Assembly (NCBI RefSeq): GCF_001625365.1
Contig: NZ_LJJF01000001.1
Coordinates: 4,227,001-4,291,000 of the forward strand
DNA: 64,000 bases
Direction of reading: 5' to 3'
Origin: Streptomyces sp. MJM8645
GTDB taxonomy: Bacteria > Actinomycetota > Actinomycetes > Streptomycetales > Streptomycetaceae
Part shown: piece by piece, positions 8,383 through 16,767 of the stretch
Layout of the letters: the number at the start of each line of letters is the position of its first letter
Position numbering within the stretch: the stretch's first letter is position 1
Program-made: the position numbers and the translations under genes
The notes under the pieces: generated by a model
Told to the model about the DNA's origin: nothing
Seen by the model: only the letters and a program-made list of their open reading frames with translations
Database searches by the model: none

Positions 8383-10248
8383 GTGCCTAAGCGGGGCCGA
8401 CCGGGCGCAGGCAAGCGGGCGAGGGGAGGCCGGGCGGTCCGTCAGACCCGGCGGACGCCGCCGGTACGGCCGGTGGACCCCGCCGAGGCGCCGCCCACCG
8501 AGGGCCTGCTGGGCCATCCGGCTCCGACCGTCGAGCCCGCCACCGTCGTCCCCTTCGTCCCGCCGATCACGGAGACCAGGGGCCTGCTGTCCCCGGAGCC
8601 GGAGCGGGAGCCGCCCGCCGAGTCCGGGGCGACCCCCGGGTCTGGGCCGCACCCTGCGCTCGGGCCGCACCCCGCGCCCGGACAGGCACCCGGCCCGGAG
8701 GACGCGCGCCCCGCCCGCCGCCGATCGGTCGCCGAGGACACCCTCACCCCCGAGGAGTGGCGGGCCGCCGGCTACACCCCGCCGATGGGCATCCCGGTCC
8801 CGGAGCTGACCGCCGGCGCCCCCGGCGAGGCGCCCTGGCCGGACCGGATGCGCACCCTGCTGCGCATGCCGATGTCCGAGCGCCCCGCCTTCGAGCGGAC
8901 CGCCCGCGAGCTGCACCCCTCCGCGGGCGCGACCCGCAACGTCCCCCGCATCCTCGACCTGACGCTGCGCATCGGCGAGCTGCTGCTCGCCAGCGGCGAG
9001 GCCGCCGAGGACGTCGAGGCGGCGATGCTCGGCATCGCGCACGCCTACCGGCTGGACCGCTGCGAGCCGCAGGTGACCTTCACCCTGATCGGCATCTCGC
9101 ACCAGCCCTCGCTGGTCGAGCCGCCGATCACCGCCGACCGGGTGGTGCGCCGCCGCACCTCCGACTACACCCGGCTGAACGCGGTCTACGAGCTGGTCGC
9201 GGACATCACCGCGGAGAAGGTCACGGTCAACGACGCCTACCGCCGGCTCGCCCTGATCCGCCGCAACCGGCACCCGTACCCGGGCTGGATGCTCGCGCTG
9301 ACCACCGGTCTGCTGGCCGGCGCGGCCACCTTCCTGGTCGGCGGGCGGATCGACGACAAGGCCTGGCTGGTCTTCGCCAGCGCCTTCGTCGCGGCCGTCC
9401 TCGGCGACCGGCTGGCCTCCACGCTGGCCCGGCGCCGGCTGCCGGAGTTCTACCAGTTCGTGGCGGCCGCGATGCCGGCCGCCGCCTCCGGGATCATCCT
9501 GTCCTTCAACGACTGGGGCCTGCGCGGCTCGGTGGTGATCACCGGTGGCCTGTTCGCGCTGCTGCCCGGCCGGGCGCTGGTCGCCGCCGTCCAGGACGGC
9601 CTGACCGGCTTCTACATCACCGCCGCGGCCCGCCTGCTGGAAGTGATCTACCTGGTCGCGGGCATCGTGATCGGCGTGATGCTGATCCTCTACCTGGGGG
9701 TCGGCTTCGAGGCGAAGCTGCGGCCGGACGAGAGCCTGGCGGGCGTCACCTACCCGCCGGTCCAGATGATCGCCGCGATGCTGCTGACCCTGGCCTTCGC
9801 CACGCTGCTGCAGACCGACCGCCGCTCGCTCGCGCTGGTCACCCTGAACAGCGGCATCGGCTGGGCCAGCTACGGCGTGCTGGCGTACAACGCGGGCATC
9901 TCCCCGATCGTGGCGACGGGGGTGGCGGCCGGCCTGGTCGGCCTGTTCGGCCAGCTGATGGCGCGCTACCGCAACGGCTCCGCGCTGCCGTACGTGACGG
10001 CCGCGATCGGCCCGTTGATGCCCGGTTCGGCGCTCTACCTGGGGATGCTGTCCTTCGCCCAGGGCCACGCCAGTGCGGGCCTGGTGTCCGTCTCCCGGGC
10101 GGCGGCGATCGCGATGGCACTGGCGATCGGGGTGAACCTGGGCGGTGAGATCGCCCGGATGTTCATGAAGCTGCCGGTCGGCGGCGAGCGCCCGTCGCTG
10201 TACCCGGTCGTGCCGCGCCGGGCGGCCAAACGCACCCGCGGGTTCTGA
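8383..10248 (+). CDS. threonine/serine exporter, ThrE family (fused YjjP/YjjB halves)
   Basis: Inner-membrane exporter, 621 residues, starting at GTG 8383 after AAGGAG. Residues 1-140 are a Pro- and Glu-rich, probably disordered cytoplasmic tail with a basic KRGRPGAGKRARGG patch. The ThrE domain follows: a soluble N-terminal part with LTLRIGELLLASGEAAEDVE and the HPYPGWMLAL entry to the first membrane segment, five hydrophobic helices, then the second half (YjjB-like) with five more from about residue 440. The known Corynebacterium ThrE exports threonine and serine by proton antiport. The long N-terminal tail is longer than in the Corynebacterium protein. Confidence 0.9.
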   Translation: MPKRGRPGAGKRARGGRAVRQTRRTPPVRPVDPAEAPPTEGLLGHPAPTVEPATVVPFVPPITETRGLLSPEPEREPPAESGATPGSGPHPALGPHPAPGQAPGPEDARPARRRSVAEDTLTPEEWRAAGYTPPMGIPVPELTAGAPGEAPWPDRMRTLLRMPMSERPAFERTARELHPSAGATRNVPRILDLTLRIGELLLASGEAAEDVEAAMLGIAHAYRLDRCEPQVTFTLIGISHQPSLVEPPITADRVVRRRTSDYTRLNAVYELVADITAEKVTVNDAYRRLALIRRNRHPYPGWMLALTTGLLAGAATFLVGGRIDDKAWLVFASAFVAAVLGDRLASTLARRRLPEFYQFVAAAMPAAASGIILSFNDWGLRGSVVITGGLFALLPGRALVAAVQDGLTGFYITAAARLLEVIYLVAGIVIGVMLILYLGVGFEAKLRPDESLAGVTYPPVQMIAAMLLTLAFATLLQTDRRSLALVTLNSGIGWASYGVLAYNAGISPIVATGVAAGLVGLFGQLMARYRNGSALPYVTAAIGPLMPGSALYLGMLSFAQGHASAGLVSVSRAAAIAMALAIGVNLGGEIARMFMKLPVGGERPSLYPVVPRRAAKRTRGF

Positions 10249-10326
10249 CCGCACGTTGGACCGGTGTTGGGCTCCGGGCCATGTCACGGCAGGCCGCACG
10301 CAGGACCAGGAACGAAGGTAAGACGC

Positions 10327-11400
10327 ATGACCACACTGCTGGACGGCTACCGCGAGCACATCGTCGCCGCGCACAAGCAGCCGTTGTTCCTGCTGCTGGT
10401 CGGCTTCATCACCTCCTTCGTGTTCATCCGGTTCAGCGTCCGGATGATCCGTGCCGAGGTGCGGTGGTGGTTCGGCAACGTCACCCCCGGCGGCCTGCAC
10501 ATCCATCACATGGTGTTCGGCCTGGGCTTCCTGCTGGTCGGCGGCGTCGGGGTGTTCGCCACGTACGGCGGGCACCCGTGGATCGACTGGTTCGGGCTGG
10601 TCTTCGGCATCGGCTGCGGCCTGGTGCTGGACGAGTTCGCGCTGATCCTGCACCTGGACGACGTGTACTGGAGCGAGCAGGGCCGCAAGTCGGTGGACGC
10701 GGTGATCTTCGGGATCCTGTTCACCGCCCTGCTGCTGGTCGGGTACGTGCCGCTCGGCGTGGTGCCCAGCCAGGAGACCAGGTGGGGCCTGATCACGGTG
10801 ATCTCGGTGAACGCCCTGGCCTCGGTGATCACCCTGATCAAGGGCAAGATGTGGACCGGCCTGCTCGGCATCATGGTCCCCGGCCTGTCCTGGATCGGGG
10901 CGATCCGGCTGGCCCGCCCGAGCAGCCCGTGGGCCCGCTGGCGGTACGCCACGCGCCCGCGCCGCCGGGCGCGTGCGCTCCGGCGCGAGCGCCTGCTGCA
11001 CCGGCGTGCGGACCGGGCCCGCACCTGGCTTTTCGACCTGATCGCCGGCGCCCCCGACAAGGTGCCCGCGAACCATCCCGCCGCCCATCGGGTGGCCGAG
11101 CGGATGTCCGCCCGGGCCACCGCCCACCTCGACGCGCACGCCGCCCGGGCCCTGGCCCGGCGTCAGGCGCGGCTGGCGGACCGCCGCTCGGCGGCCGCCG
11201 CCGGGGCCGCCCCGGCGGCGGTGGGCGGGGCGTACGGCGCGGGCGACAGCGGTGGGGGCCCGTCCCTCGGGGCGCAGCAGCGCCGTCGTGCGATCCGGGC
11301 GGGGCGCAACCGGACGTACGCGGTTCGTCCGACCGGGGTGGAGCACCGGTCCGGGCGACACCCCCACCTGCGTCCGCACACCCGCCGGATCCACCGGTAG
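10327..11400 (+). CDS. conserved multi-pass membrane protein with HIHH motif
   Basis: 357 residues; function unknown. Four to five hydrophobic helices occupy residues 18-200. Two polar motifs stand out: GGLHIHHMVFG near residue 58 and LDEFALILHLDDVYWSEQGR near residue 100, each at the edge of a membrane helix; the His and Asp/Glu residues are arranged as in intramembrane metal or proton sites, though this is not proven. The last 150 residues are soluble, basic and Arg/Ala-rich (RPRRRARALRRERLLHRRAD). GAAGG precedes the ATG. It follows thrE after 78 bp on the same strand but could have its own promoter. Confidence 0.75.
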   Translation: MTTLLDGYREHIVAAHKQPLFLLLVGFITSFVFIRFSVRMIRAEVRWWFGNVTPGGLHIHHMVFGLGFLLVGGVGVFATYGGHPWIDWFGLVFGIGCGLVLDEFALILHLDDVYWSEQGRKSVDAVIFGILFTALLLVGYVPLGVVPSQETRWGLITVISVNALASVITLIKGKMWTGLLGIMVPGLSWIGAIRLARPSSPWARWRYATRPRRRARALRRERLLHRRADRARTWLFDLIAGAPDKVPANHPAAHRVAERMSARATAHLDAHAARALARRQARLADRRSAAAAGAAPAAVGGAYGAGDSGGGPSLGAQQRRRAIRAGRNRTYAVRPTGVEHRSGRHPHLRPHTRRIHR

Positions 11401-11427
11401 TTCGTATGCCCTGTGCGCCTGGCTGAA

Positions 11428-11460
11428 GGTGACTAGCGGTCAGATCATCTGATGGTCACC
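11428..11460. promoter_or_regulatory. nested palindrome between the membrane-protein and NlpC/P60 genes
   Basis: TCAGAT-C-ATCTGA (11440-11452) is a perfect 13-bp palindrome enclosed by GGTGAC (11428-11433) and GTCACC (11455-11460). It lies 180 bp upstream of the NlpC/P60 gene. Operator or small terminator; the rest of 11401-11638 shows no gene. Confidence 0.4.
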
Positions 11461-11638
11461 CGCCCGGCGGAGCGCGTTCGAGGTGTGAAAACCGCCGGAG
11501 TTGAGAACATGATCGACGAGTGACCGTTCTGTCATGTGATGGGATGATTCGTCGGACCTGCTCCGCCCGGCCGCCCCGCCCGAGCGCCGCGGACCGTCCG
11601 CCGCCGTCCCCTCCGGACCCGTGAGAAGGGGATGTCTC

Positions 11639-12910
11639 GTGGCGCGCAGGCTCCTGCCGACCCTCCTGTTGTCCCTCACCGCCCTGCTCGGGCTGCTCCC
11701 CGCAGCCCAGGCCGCCCCGGCGGACCCCGAACCGGCCGCCGGCCCCGCCCGGACGGAGGACCCGTACCCCACCACCGGGGAGATCGACCGGGCCCGCGCC
11801 GAGGCCGACCGCACCGCCGCCTCCGTCACCGCCATCGAAGCCGGCCTCGCCGCCGCCCGGACCGAACTCGACCAGGCCGGCCGCAGCGCCGAACAGGCCG
11901 TCGAGGCCTACAACGGCGCCCAGCTCGCCCTCGTCCGGGCCCGCGCCGACGAGACCGCCGCCGCCCGGCGCGCCACCGCCGCCGAGGCCGACCGCACCGC
12001 GGCCGCCGAGGACGCCGCCCAGCTCGCCGCCGAAACGTACCGCCAGGGCGCGGGCGCCGCCCTCTCCGCCCTCAACGCCCTGCTCGGCGCCCACGGCCCG
12101 CGCGAAGCCGGCGACCGCGCCGCCGTGATCGGCGTCGCCAGCGACCGCACCCGGCAGATCCTCGACGCCGCCACCTCCACCGCCGCCGCCGCGACCCGTG
12201 CCTCCGCCGCCGCCCGCGCCGCCACCGAGACCGCCGAGAAGGCCGCCACCGAGGTCGGTGCCGCCAAGGCCAGGGCCGAGGCCCGGCTCGCGGCCCAGCA
12301 GGAGGCGGTCGTCGCTGCCGACCGCCGCCGCGAACAACTCCTCACCGACCTGGCCGCCGCCCGGCACACCACCGTCGACCTGGAACGCCGGCGCAGCGAG
12401 GCCCTGGAGGCGATCGCCGCCCGTGAGGCCGAGGCCGCCGCCCGCGCCGCCGCCGAGAAGGCCGCCGCCGAAGCGGCCGCCGCGGCCGAGGCCGCCGCCA
12501 AGGCCACCCCGGCCGCACCCCCCGCCGCCGACCGCCTGTGGTCCGCCGAGGGCGCCGCCGCCGCCATCGCCTTCGCCCGCTCCAAGATCGGCCTGCCCTA
12601 CATCTGGGGCGGGGAGGGCCCGGCCGGCTACGACTGCTCCGGGCTCACCATGATGGCCTGGCGCGAGGGCGGCAAACAGCTCAACCACTTCGCCGCCGAC
12701 CAGTACGCCGAGAGCACCCCGGTCAGCTACCGCCAGCTGCGCCCCGGCGACCTCGTGTTCTGGACGGACACCGGCCGCGCCGTCGACATCCACCACGTCG
12801 GCCTCTACATCGGCGACGACCAGATGATCGAGGCCCCCCGCGTCGGCATGCCGGTCAAACAGGCCAGCCTCTGGATCATGGGCACCCCCGACTTCTACGC
12901 CCGCCCGTAG
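11639..12910 (+). CDS. secreted NlpC/P60 cell-wall hydrolase with coiled coil
   Basis: Exported peptidoglycan endopeptidase of 423 residues. The GTG at 11639 is chosen for its AAGGGG ribosome site. Residues 1-31 are a signal peptide (RRLLPTLLLSLTALLG, cleavage after AQA). Residues 35-300 are a long Ala/Glu/Arg-rich coiled coil as in RipA- and CwlO-type hydrolases. The catalytic NlpC/P60 domain spans about 310-423, with the nucleophile in YDCSGLT and the catalytic His in HHVGLYIG. It should cleave the D-Glu/diaminopimelate bond in stem peptides. The coiled coil is presumably a regulatory or FtsEX-like interaction module (inference). Confidence 0.92.
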   Translation: MARRLLPTLLLSLTALLGLLPAAQAAPADPEPAAGPARTEDPYPTTGEIDRARAEADRTAASVTAIEAGLAAARTELDQAGRSAEQAVEAYNGAQLALVRARADETAAARRATAAEADRTAAAEDAAQLAAETYRQGAGAALSALNALLGAHGPREAGDRAAVIGVASDRTRQILDAATSTAAAATRASAAARAATETAEKAATEVGAAKARAEARLAAQQEAVVAADRRREQLLTDLAAARHTTVDLERRRSEALEAIAAREAEAAARAAAEKAAAEAAAAAEAAAKATPAAPPAADRLWSAEGAAAAIAFARSKIGLPYIWGGEGPAGYDCSGLTMMAWREGGKQLNHFAADQYAESTPVSYRQLRPGDLVFWTDTGRAVDIHHVGLYIGDDQMIEAPRVGMPVKQASLWIMGTPDFYARP

Positions 12911-12912
12911 GT

Positions 12913-12939
12913 CCTGTCCGGCAAGATCGGCCGGACAGG
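12913..12939 (+). terminator. intrinsic terminator after the NlpC/P60 gene
   Basis: CCTGTCCGGC (12913-12922) pairs with GCCGGACAGG (12930-12939) across a 7-nt loop, starting 3 bases after the stop codon. Confidence 0.55.
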
Positions 12940-13018
12940 GCCTAGCGCCCCGGCTCGCGCCGGGGCTGTCGGCGGCAGGCGCTAGCGTGGCCGCGTCGAT
13001 CACTCGGGAGGAGACGCG

Positions 13019-13540
13019 ATGAGGCTGCGGGACGTCGAGGCGGGGGACGTCGGGGCGTACGTCCGGATGCGGTGCGACGCGGTGATGATGGCCGAGCTGG
13101 GCGGGCCGCTGCCGGAGGAGCGGGTGCGGGAGCGGCTGCGCAAGGACGTCGTGGAGGTCGCCGAGGACCGTTCGTGGATCAAGGTGATCGTCCCGGACGG
13201 CGCCGGGCCGGAGGTGGTGGCCGGCTCCGTCACGCTCTGGTCGCACGAGGAGGACGGCGCCGCCGTGGCCGAGATCGGCTGGATGGTGCTGCCCGAGTTC
13301 CAGGGGCGCGGCCTCGCCAAGGCGGCCGTCCGGGAACTGCTGGACGCGGCCGCCCGGGACGGCCGGTGGGGCCCGGTGCACGCCTTCCCGGCGACGGCCA
13401 ACGGCCCGTCCAACGGGATCTGCCGGTCGCTCGGCTTCCGGCTGCTCGGCGAGCTCGACGTCGACTTCGCCAACCGCGTCCTGCACTGCAACCACTGGGT
13501 GGTGGTGCCGGGGGAGCACCGCGCATCGGGCACGGAATAA
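13019..13540 (+). CDS. GNAT-family N-acetyltransferase
   Basis: 173 residues. The acetyl-CoA binding signature is IGWMVLPEFQGRGLAKAAV (motif A, Q/R-x-x-G-x-G/A) around residue 85-100, followed by motif B ending in SLGFRLLGE. It fits the RimJ/RimL-like group. GGAGGAG lies seven bases before the ATG. Substrate unknown. Confidence 0.85.
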   Translation: MRLRDVEAGDVGAYVRMRCDAVMMAELGGPLPEERVRERLRKDVVEVAEDRSWIKVIVPDGAGPEVVAGSVTLWSHEEDGAAVAEIGWMVLPEFQGRGLAKAAVRELLDAAARDGRWGPVHAFPATANGPSNGICRSLGFRLLGELDVDFANRVLHCNHWVVVPGEHRASGTE

Positions 13541-13580
13541 ATGGGATGCCGCCCGAAAGCGACGCCCGTACGGTGGCCCG

Positions 13581-14861
13581 ATGGGCAACACAACCGATGA
13601 CGGGGCCGTCGACATCGTGAACGGCCTCCAGACCCGCGCGATCGCCGAGAGCGAGGTGGCCGCGTGGGACCGGGCACTCGCTCTGGGCTTCCTGCGCTCG
13701 CACGCGGAGAGCACGGCCGACTTCCGCCGCCTGCAGTGGGAGCCGGGCCGGATGCTGGCCGGCTTCGACGGTGACCGCTGCATCGCCACCTTCCGCAGCT
13801 TCGACGTCGAGCTGACCGTCCCGGGCGGGGCCACCGTCCGGGCCGACGCCGTCACCGCCGTGGCGGTCAGCGCCACCCACCGCCGCCGCGGCCTGCTCGG
13901 CACGTTGATGCGCCGCGACCTCGCGGCCGCCGCCGAGCGGGGTTCGGCGGTCGCCATCCTGATCGCCGCCGAGTACAACATCTACGGCCGCTACGGCTTC
14001 GGCCCGGCCACCCGCGGCCACGGCTGGAACATCGACCTGCACCGCACCCGCGGCCTGCGCGACGGCCTGCCCACCGTGCCCGGCGGGCGGATCGACTTCG
14101 TGACCATGGAGCAGGCCCGCGAGCTGGGCCCCGACCTGCACGAGCGCTGGCGGCGCACCCAGCCGGGCGCGATCGCCCGCGACGAGCTGTGGTGGAAGCG
14201 GAACACCGGCGAACTCCAGTTGCCGGGCCACGAGTTCAAGGAGCCGTTCGTGGCCGTCCACCGGGACGCCGACGGCACGGTCACCGGCCTGGTGGCCTAC
14301 CGGGTCGACGACGCCTGGGACGGCAGCTACCCGAACTGCACCCTGACCGTGGCCGACTTCCTCGCCCTCGACCGGGCGACCGCCGCCGAGCTGTGGCGCT
14401 TCGTCCTCTCCGTCGACTGGGTGCGCAAGGTCGTCGCGGAGAACATCGGCCCGGACGACCCGCTGCCGCTGCTGCTCCAGGAGCCGCGCGCCGCCACCCC
14501 GTACGTGGACAACGCCGACTTCACCTGGCTGCGGGTGCTGGACGTGGCGGCCGCGTTCGACGCCCGGACGTACGGCGCGCCCGGCCGGGTGGTCCTGGAG
14601 GTCGAGGACCGGCTCGGCTACGCCTCCGGCCGCTGGGCGATCGAGGTCGCCGCGGACGGCACCGGCCGCTGCGCCCGGACCACGGACGACGCCGACCTCG
14701 CCCTGGACGCCTCCGAGCTGGCTTCGCTCTACCTGGGCGGCGAGACGGCGCCCCGGCTGCTCGCGGCCGGCCTGCTCACCGAACTGCGCCCCGGCGCGGC
14801 GGTCGCCGCCGACCTGCTGCTGCGCACGCCGCTGCAACCCTGGAACCCGGACGGCTTCTGA
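13581..14861 (+). CDS. Eis-like GNAT acetyltransferase with SCP2-type C-terminal domain
   Basis: 426 residues, the size of the Eis family. An N-terminal GNAT domain contains VAVSATHRRRGLLGTLM, the acetyl-CoA pyrophosphate loop; it is followed by a second GNAT-like fold (about 165-300) and a sterol-carrier-like domain (about 300-420). The last residue is Phe (PWNPDGF); in mycobacterial Eis the C-terminal carboxylate of the terminal Phe acts as the catalytic base, so the ending is expected for an active enzyme. Eis proteins acetylate aminoglycosides at several positions and other amines. The start codon follows a TACGGT -10 by six bases, suggesting a leaderless message. Confidence 0.9.
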   Translation: MGNTTDDGAVDIVNGLQTRAIAESEVAAWDRALALGFLRSHAESTADFRRLQWEPGRMLAGFDGDRCIATFRSFDVELTVPGGATVRADAVTAVAVSATHRRRGLLGTLMRRDLAAAAERGSAVAILIAAEYNIYGRYGFGPATRGHGWNIDLHRTRGLRDGLPTVPGGRIDFVTMEQARELGPDLHERWRRTQPGAIARDELWWKRNTGELQLPGHEFKEPFVAVHRDADGTVTGLVAYRVDDAWDGSYPNCTLTVADFLALDRATAAELWRFVLSVDWVRKVVAENIGPDDPLPLLLQEPRAATPYVDNADFTWLRVLDVAAAFDARTYGAPGRVVLEVEDRLGYASGRWAIEVAADGTGRCARTTDDADLALDASELASLYLGGETAPRLLAAGLLTELRPGAAVAADLLLRTPLQPWNPDGF

Positions 14862-14875
14862 GCGGCGCCGTCACG

Positions 14876-14913
14876 CCGAGGGCCGGACCGCATTACTGCG
14901 GTCCGGCCCTCGG
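14876..14913. terminator. bidirectional terminator between Eis-like and TetR genes
   Basis: Perfect 17-bp stem (14876-14892 with 14897-14913) and TTAC loop between convergent genes. Confidence 0.65.
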
Positions 14914-14938
14914 CGCGTCCGAGCTGCCCGCGGGCGGG

Positions 14939-15805
14939 TTACTTGACGGCGGTTTTCCCAATGGTCGGCAGGATGAAGTCCTGAATGAGCCCCTTGGCAT
15001 CGCGGACAATCGGGCGGAATACCCGATAACGCGAGAGGTTGATCACCCGGGCCGCCATGGGGGTGGACCGGCGGACGAATTCCCGTGTCCGCTCGGTGTC
15101 CTCGGTCCGGTCGAAAACCCAGTAGAGCACCACGACCATCAGGTGCAGCCAGAGCACGTCGGGCAGCAGCTCTCCCAGCTCGGCATCCAGCTTGGGCGCC
15201 AGCTCCGAGCCCTGCAACACGTCGCGGAACAGTTCCACGGCGGTTGCCCGGGCCGGGTGGGACTCGTTGGAGAACGGGCTCAGCGAGCTGGTCGGGTCGG
15301 CAGCGGTGCGGAAGAACTGGGCGGCGAACTCGTGGTACGGCGCGGCCGTGTCGAGCCAGGAGGTCAGCGCGATTTCCAGGCGCTCGGCAAAGTTCCGCGT
15401 ATTGGCCATGCGATTCCTGGCCTCCGCCGCATGGTCGTACGTCATTCGGTCATAGAATCCCTGGATTAGGAATTCCTTCGCCGAAAAATAATAATAAGCA
15501 TTGCCGACCGAGACGCCCGCCTCGGTGGCGATCGCGCGCATGGTGGTCTTCTCGTAGCCGCGCTCCTGGAAGAGCCGCATCGCGGTCTCCAGGATCAGCG
15601 CCCGGGTCTGCTCGCTCTTGTCGGTCTTCGGCTGCGCCCGACCGCCGGGCATGGGCCCGCTGTCGGTACCGGGCCCGCTGTCGGCACCGGGTGCGGCCGC
15701 AGGGTCGGTCGCGGTGTCGGCTGCAGGTTCGGTCGGGGTGTCGGCCGGGGTCGCGGCCGCACCGCTCGTGCCGTCCGTTCGGTTCGTCGCTGCCAGGTCG
15801 TCCAC
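14939..15805 (-). CDS. TetR-family transcriptional regulator
   Basis: 288 residues from GTG 15805. This start is chosen because a TAGGCT -10 (15818-15813) ends exactly seven bases upstream, the leaderless arrangement seen repeatedly here; a GTG two codons further up, or the ATG of MPGGRAQPKTDKS, are alternatives. Residues 1-65 are a disordered Ala/Pro/Asp tail with imperfect AADTATDPAAAPGADSGPG repeats. The TetR helix-turn-helix (about 72-120) contains ATEAGVSVGNAYYYFSAKEF. The effector domain is rich in aromatic residues. It is divergent from the GNAT gene at 15988, with two palindromes between them. Confidence 0.87.
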   Translation of the reverse strand: MDDLAATNRTDGTSGAAATPADTPTEPAADTATDPAAAPGADSGPGTDSGPMPGGRAQPKTDKSEQTRALILETAMRLFQERGYEKTTMRAIATEAGVSVGNAYYYFSAKEFLIQGFYDRMTYDHAAEARNRMANTRNFAERLEIALTSWLDTAAPYHEFAAQFFRTAADPTSSLSPFSNESHPARATAVELFRDVLQGSELAPKLDAELGELLPDVLWLHLMVVVLYWVFDRTEDTERTREFVRRSTPMAARVINLSRYRVFRPIVRDAKGLIQDFILPTIGKTAVK

Positions 15806-15906
15806 GGGCACGAGCCTAACCGGAGACGAAGCTCCAACCCGTGTCGGTGGACGCGGCACCGGGCGTCCCCTCCGTGCTCGGTGCCACATCCACCACCCCC
15901 ACCATT

Positions 15907-15962
15907 TCGAACGCGTTCAAAATGATGTGAGCGCTGTAGAGGTTTCGCTTGAACATGTTCAA
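15907..15962. promoter_or_regulatory. twin palindromic operators (GAAC-NN-GTTC) between TetR and GNAT genes
   Basis: GAACGCGTTC (15909-15918) and GAACATGTTC (15951-15960, within the perfect 14-bp palindrome TTGAACATGTTCAA at 15949-15962) have centres 42 bp apart, four helical turns. Spacing of the half sites (2 bp) excludes the LexA/SOS box (4 bp). They are the best candidate binding sites for the adjacent TetR protein. Confidence 0.6.
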
Positions 15963-15987
15963 CTCCAATCTGTGGGAGGCTCGTCAC

Positions 15988-16572
15988 ATGATCAGTCCCG
16001 TGCAGACCACCATCCGGCGCGGCGGAGCGCAGGACGCCGCGGCCGTCGCCGACCTGCACGCCCGCAGCTGGAGCACCGCCTACCGCGGGATCGTCCCCGC
16101 GGAGGCACTCGGCGACGGACTGCCCGTCCAGCGGCGCGAGCTGTGGGAGCTGCGGCTGACCGTCGACTACGGCGATCCGGCCGCCGAGCCGGAACTGCTG
16201 ATCGCCGACCAGGCCGGGGAGACGGTCGGGTTCATCTACCTCGTCCCGCAGCCGGACGGCCGGGTACTGGTCGACAATCTGCACGTCCGCCCCGGCCGGA
16301 CCGGCGGCGGCATCGGCCGCGCACTGTTCGCCGCGGCCCGCGCCCACGTCGTCGAGCGGCACCCCGGGGCCGAGCTGTACCTGGAGGTGCTGCGCGACAA
16401 CATCCGCGCGATCGCCTTCTACGAGCGCGAGGGCGGTGTGCGGACGCGGGTACAGGAGGGCGTGTTCCCGGGCGGGTACGTGCTGCCCGAGTACGTGTAC
16501 AGCTGGCCCGCCGAGAGCCTCGCGGCGCAGGCGGTGCCTACGCAGGCGGTGCAGGCTCAGCCGACGTCGTAG
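15988..16572 (+). CDS. GNAT-family N-acetyltransferase
   Basis: 194 residues; the ATG at 15988 is chosen for GGGAGG eight bases upstream. RPGRTGGGIGRALFAAAR around residue 105-122 is the acetyl-CoA loop and NIRAIAFYEREGG is motif B. The N-terminal part (DLHARSWSTAYRGIVPAE) resembles actinobacterial GNATs annotated as small-molecule or antibiotic acetyltransferases. A C-terminal tail of QAVPTQAVQAQPTS is low complexity and converges on the macrodomain remnant. Likely controlled by the divergent TetR through the twin palindromes. Confidence 0.87.
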   Translation: MISPVQTTIRRGGAQDAAAVADLHARSWSTAYRGIVPAEALGDGLPVQRRELWELRLTVDYGDPAAEPELLIADQAGETVGFIYLVPQPDGRVLVDNLHVRPGRTGGGIGRALFAAARAHVVERHPGAELYLEVLRDNIRAIAFYEREGGVRTRVQEGVFPGGYVLPEYVYSWPAESLAAQAVPTQAVQAQPTS

Positions 16573-16757
16573 ACCGTCACCGGCACCCCTCGGTGCCGGC
16601 GCCGGAACGCGGCCTCGGGCTCGGGCCAGCGTCTGGACAGCGCGAGCACGAAGCCCTTGCCCCAGCCGCCGAGGTCGTTGCAGACGTGCGCGATCACCTT
16701 CACGCCCTTGCCCTGCGGCGCGGTGGCATCGCCTCGGACATAGGTGATTTCCGCCAT
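16557..16757 (-). pseudogene. truncated macrodomain protein (N-terminal half only)
   Basis: The 66 residues starting at ATG 16757 (MAEITYVRGDATAPQGKG) match the beginning of small actinobacterial macrodomain (ADP-ribose-binding) proteins, including IAHVCNDLGGWGKGFVLALS, the ADP-ribose loop, and SRRWPEPEAAFRRRHR. Such proteins normally run to about 150 residues; here the frame continues only nine more residues (VPVTVYDVG) and stops, and the expected second half (usually rich in the LGxVQ and glycine-loop motifs) is not found in any frame because the GNAT gene occupies the sequence. The 3' end overlaps the GNAT 3' end by 16 bases. Probably a deletion remnant; a functional minimal domain is unlikely. 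Confidence 0.7.
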
Positions 16758-16767
16758 GCCCCGAACG

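Noticed and set aside
11401..11638. c-di-AMP (ydaO) riboswitch before the NlpC/P60 gene
   Set aside because: Such riboswitches often precede cell-wall hydrolases, but the conserved core sequences are not seen.
15905..15962. LexA/SOS box
   Set aside because: Half sites GAAC/GTTC are 2 bp apart in these palindromes, while the actinobacterial SOS box needs 4 bp between them.
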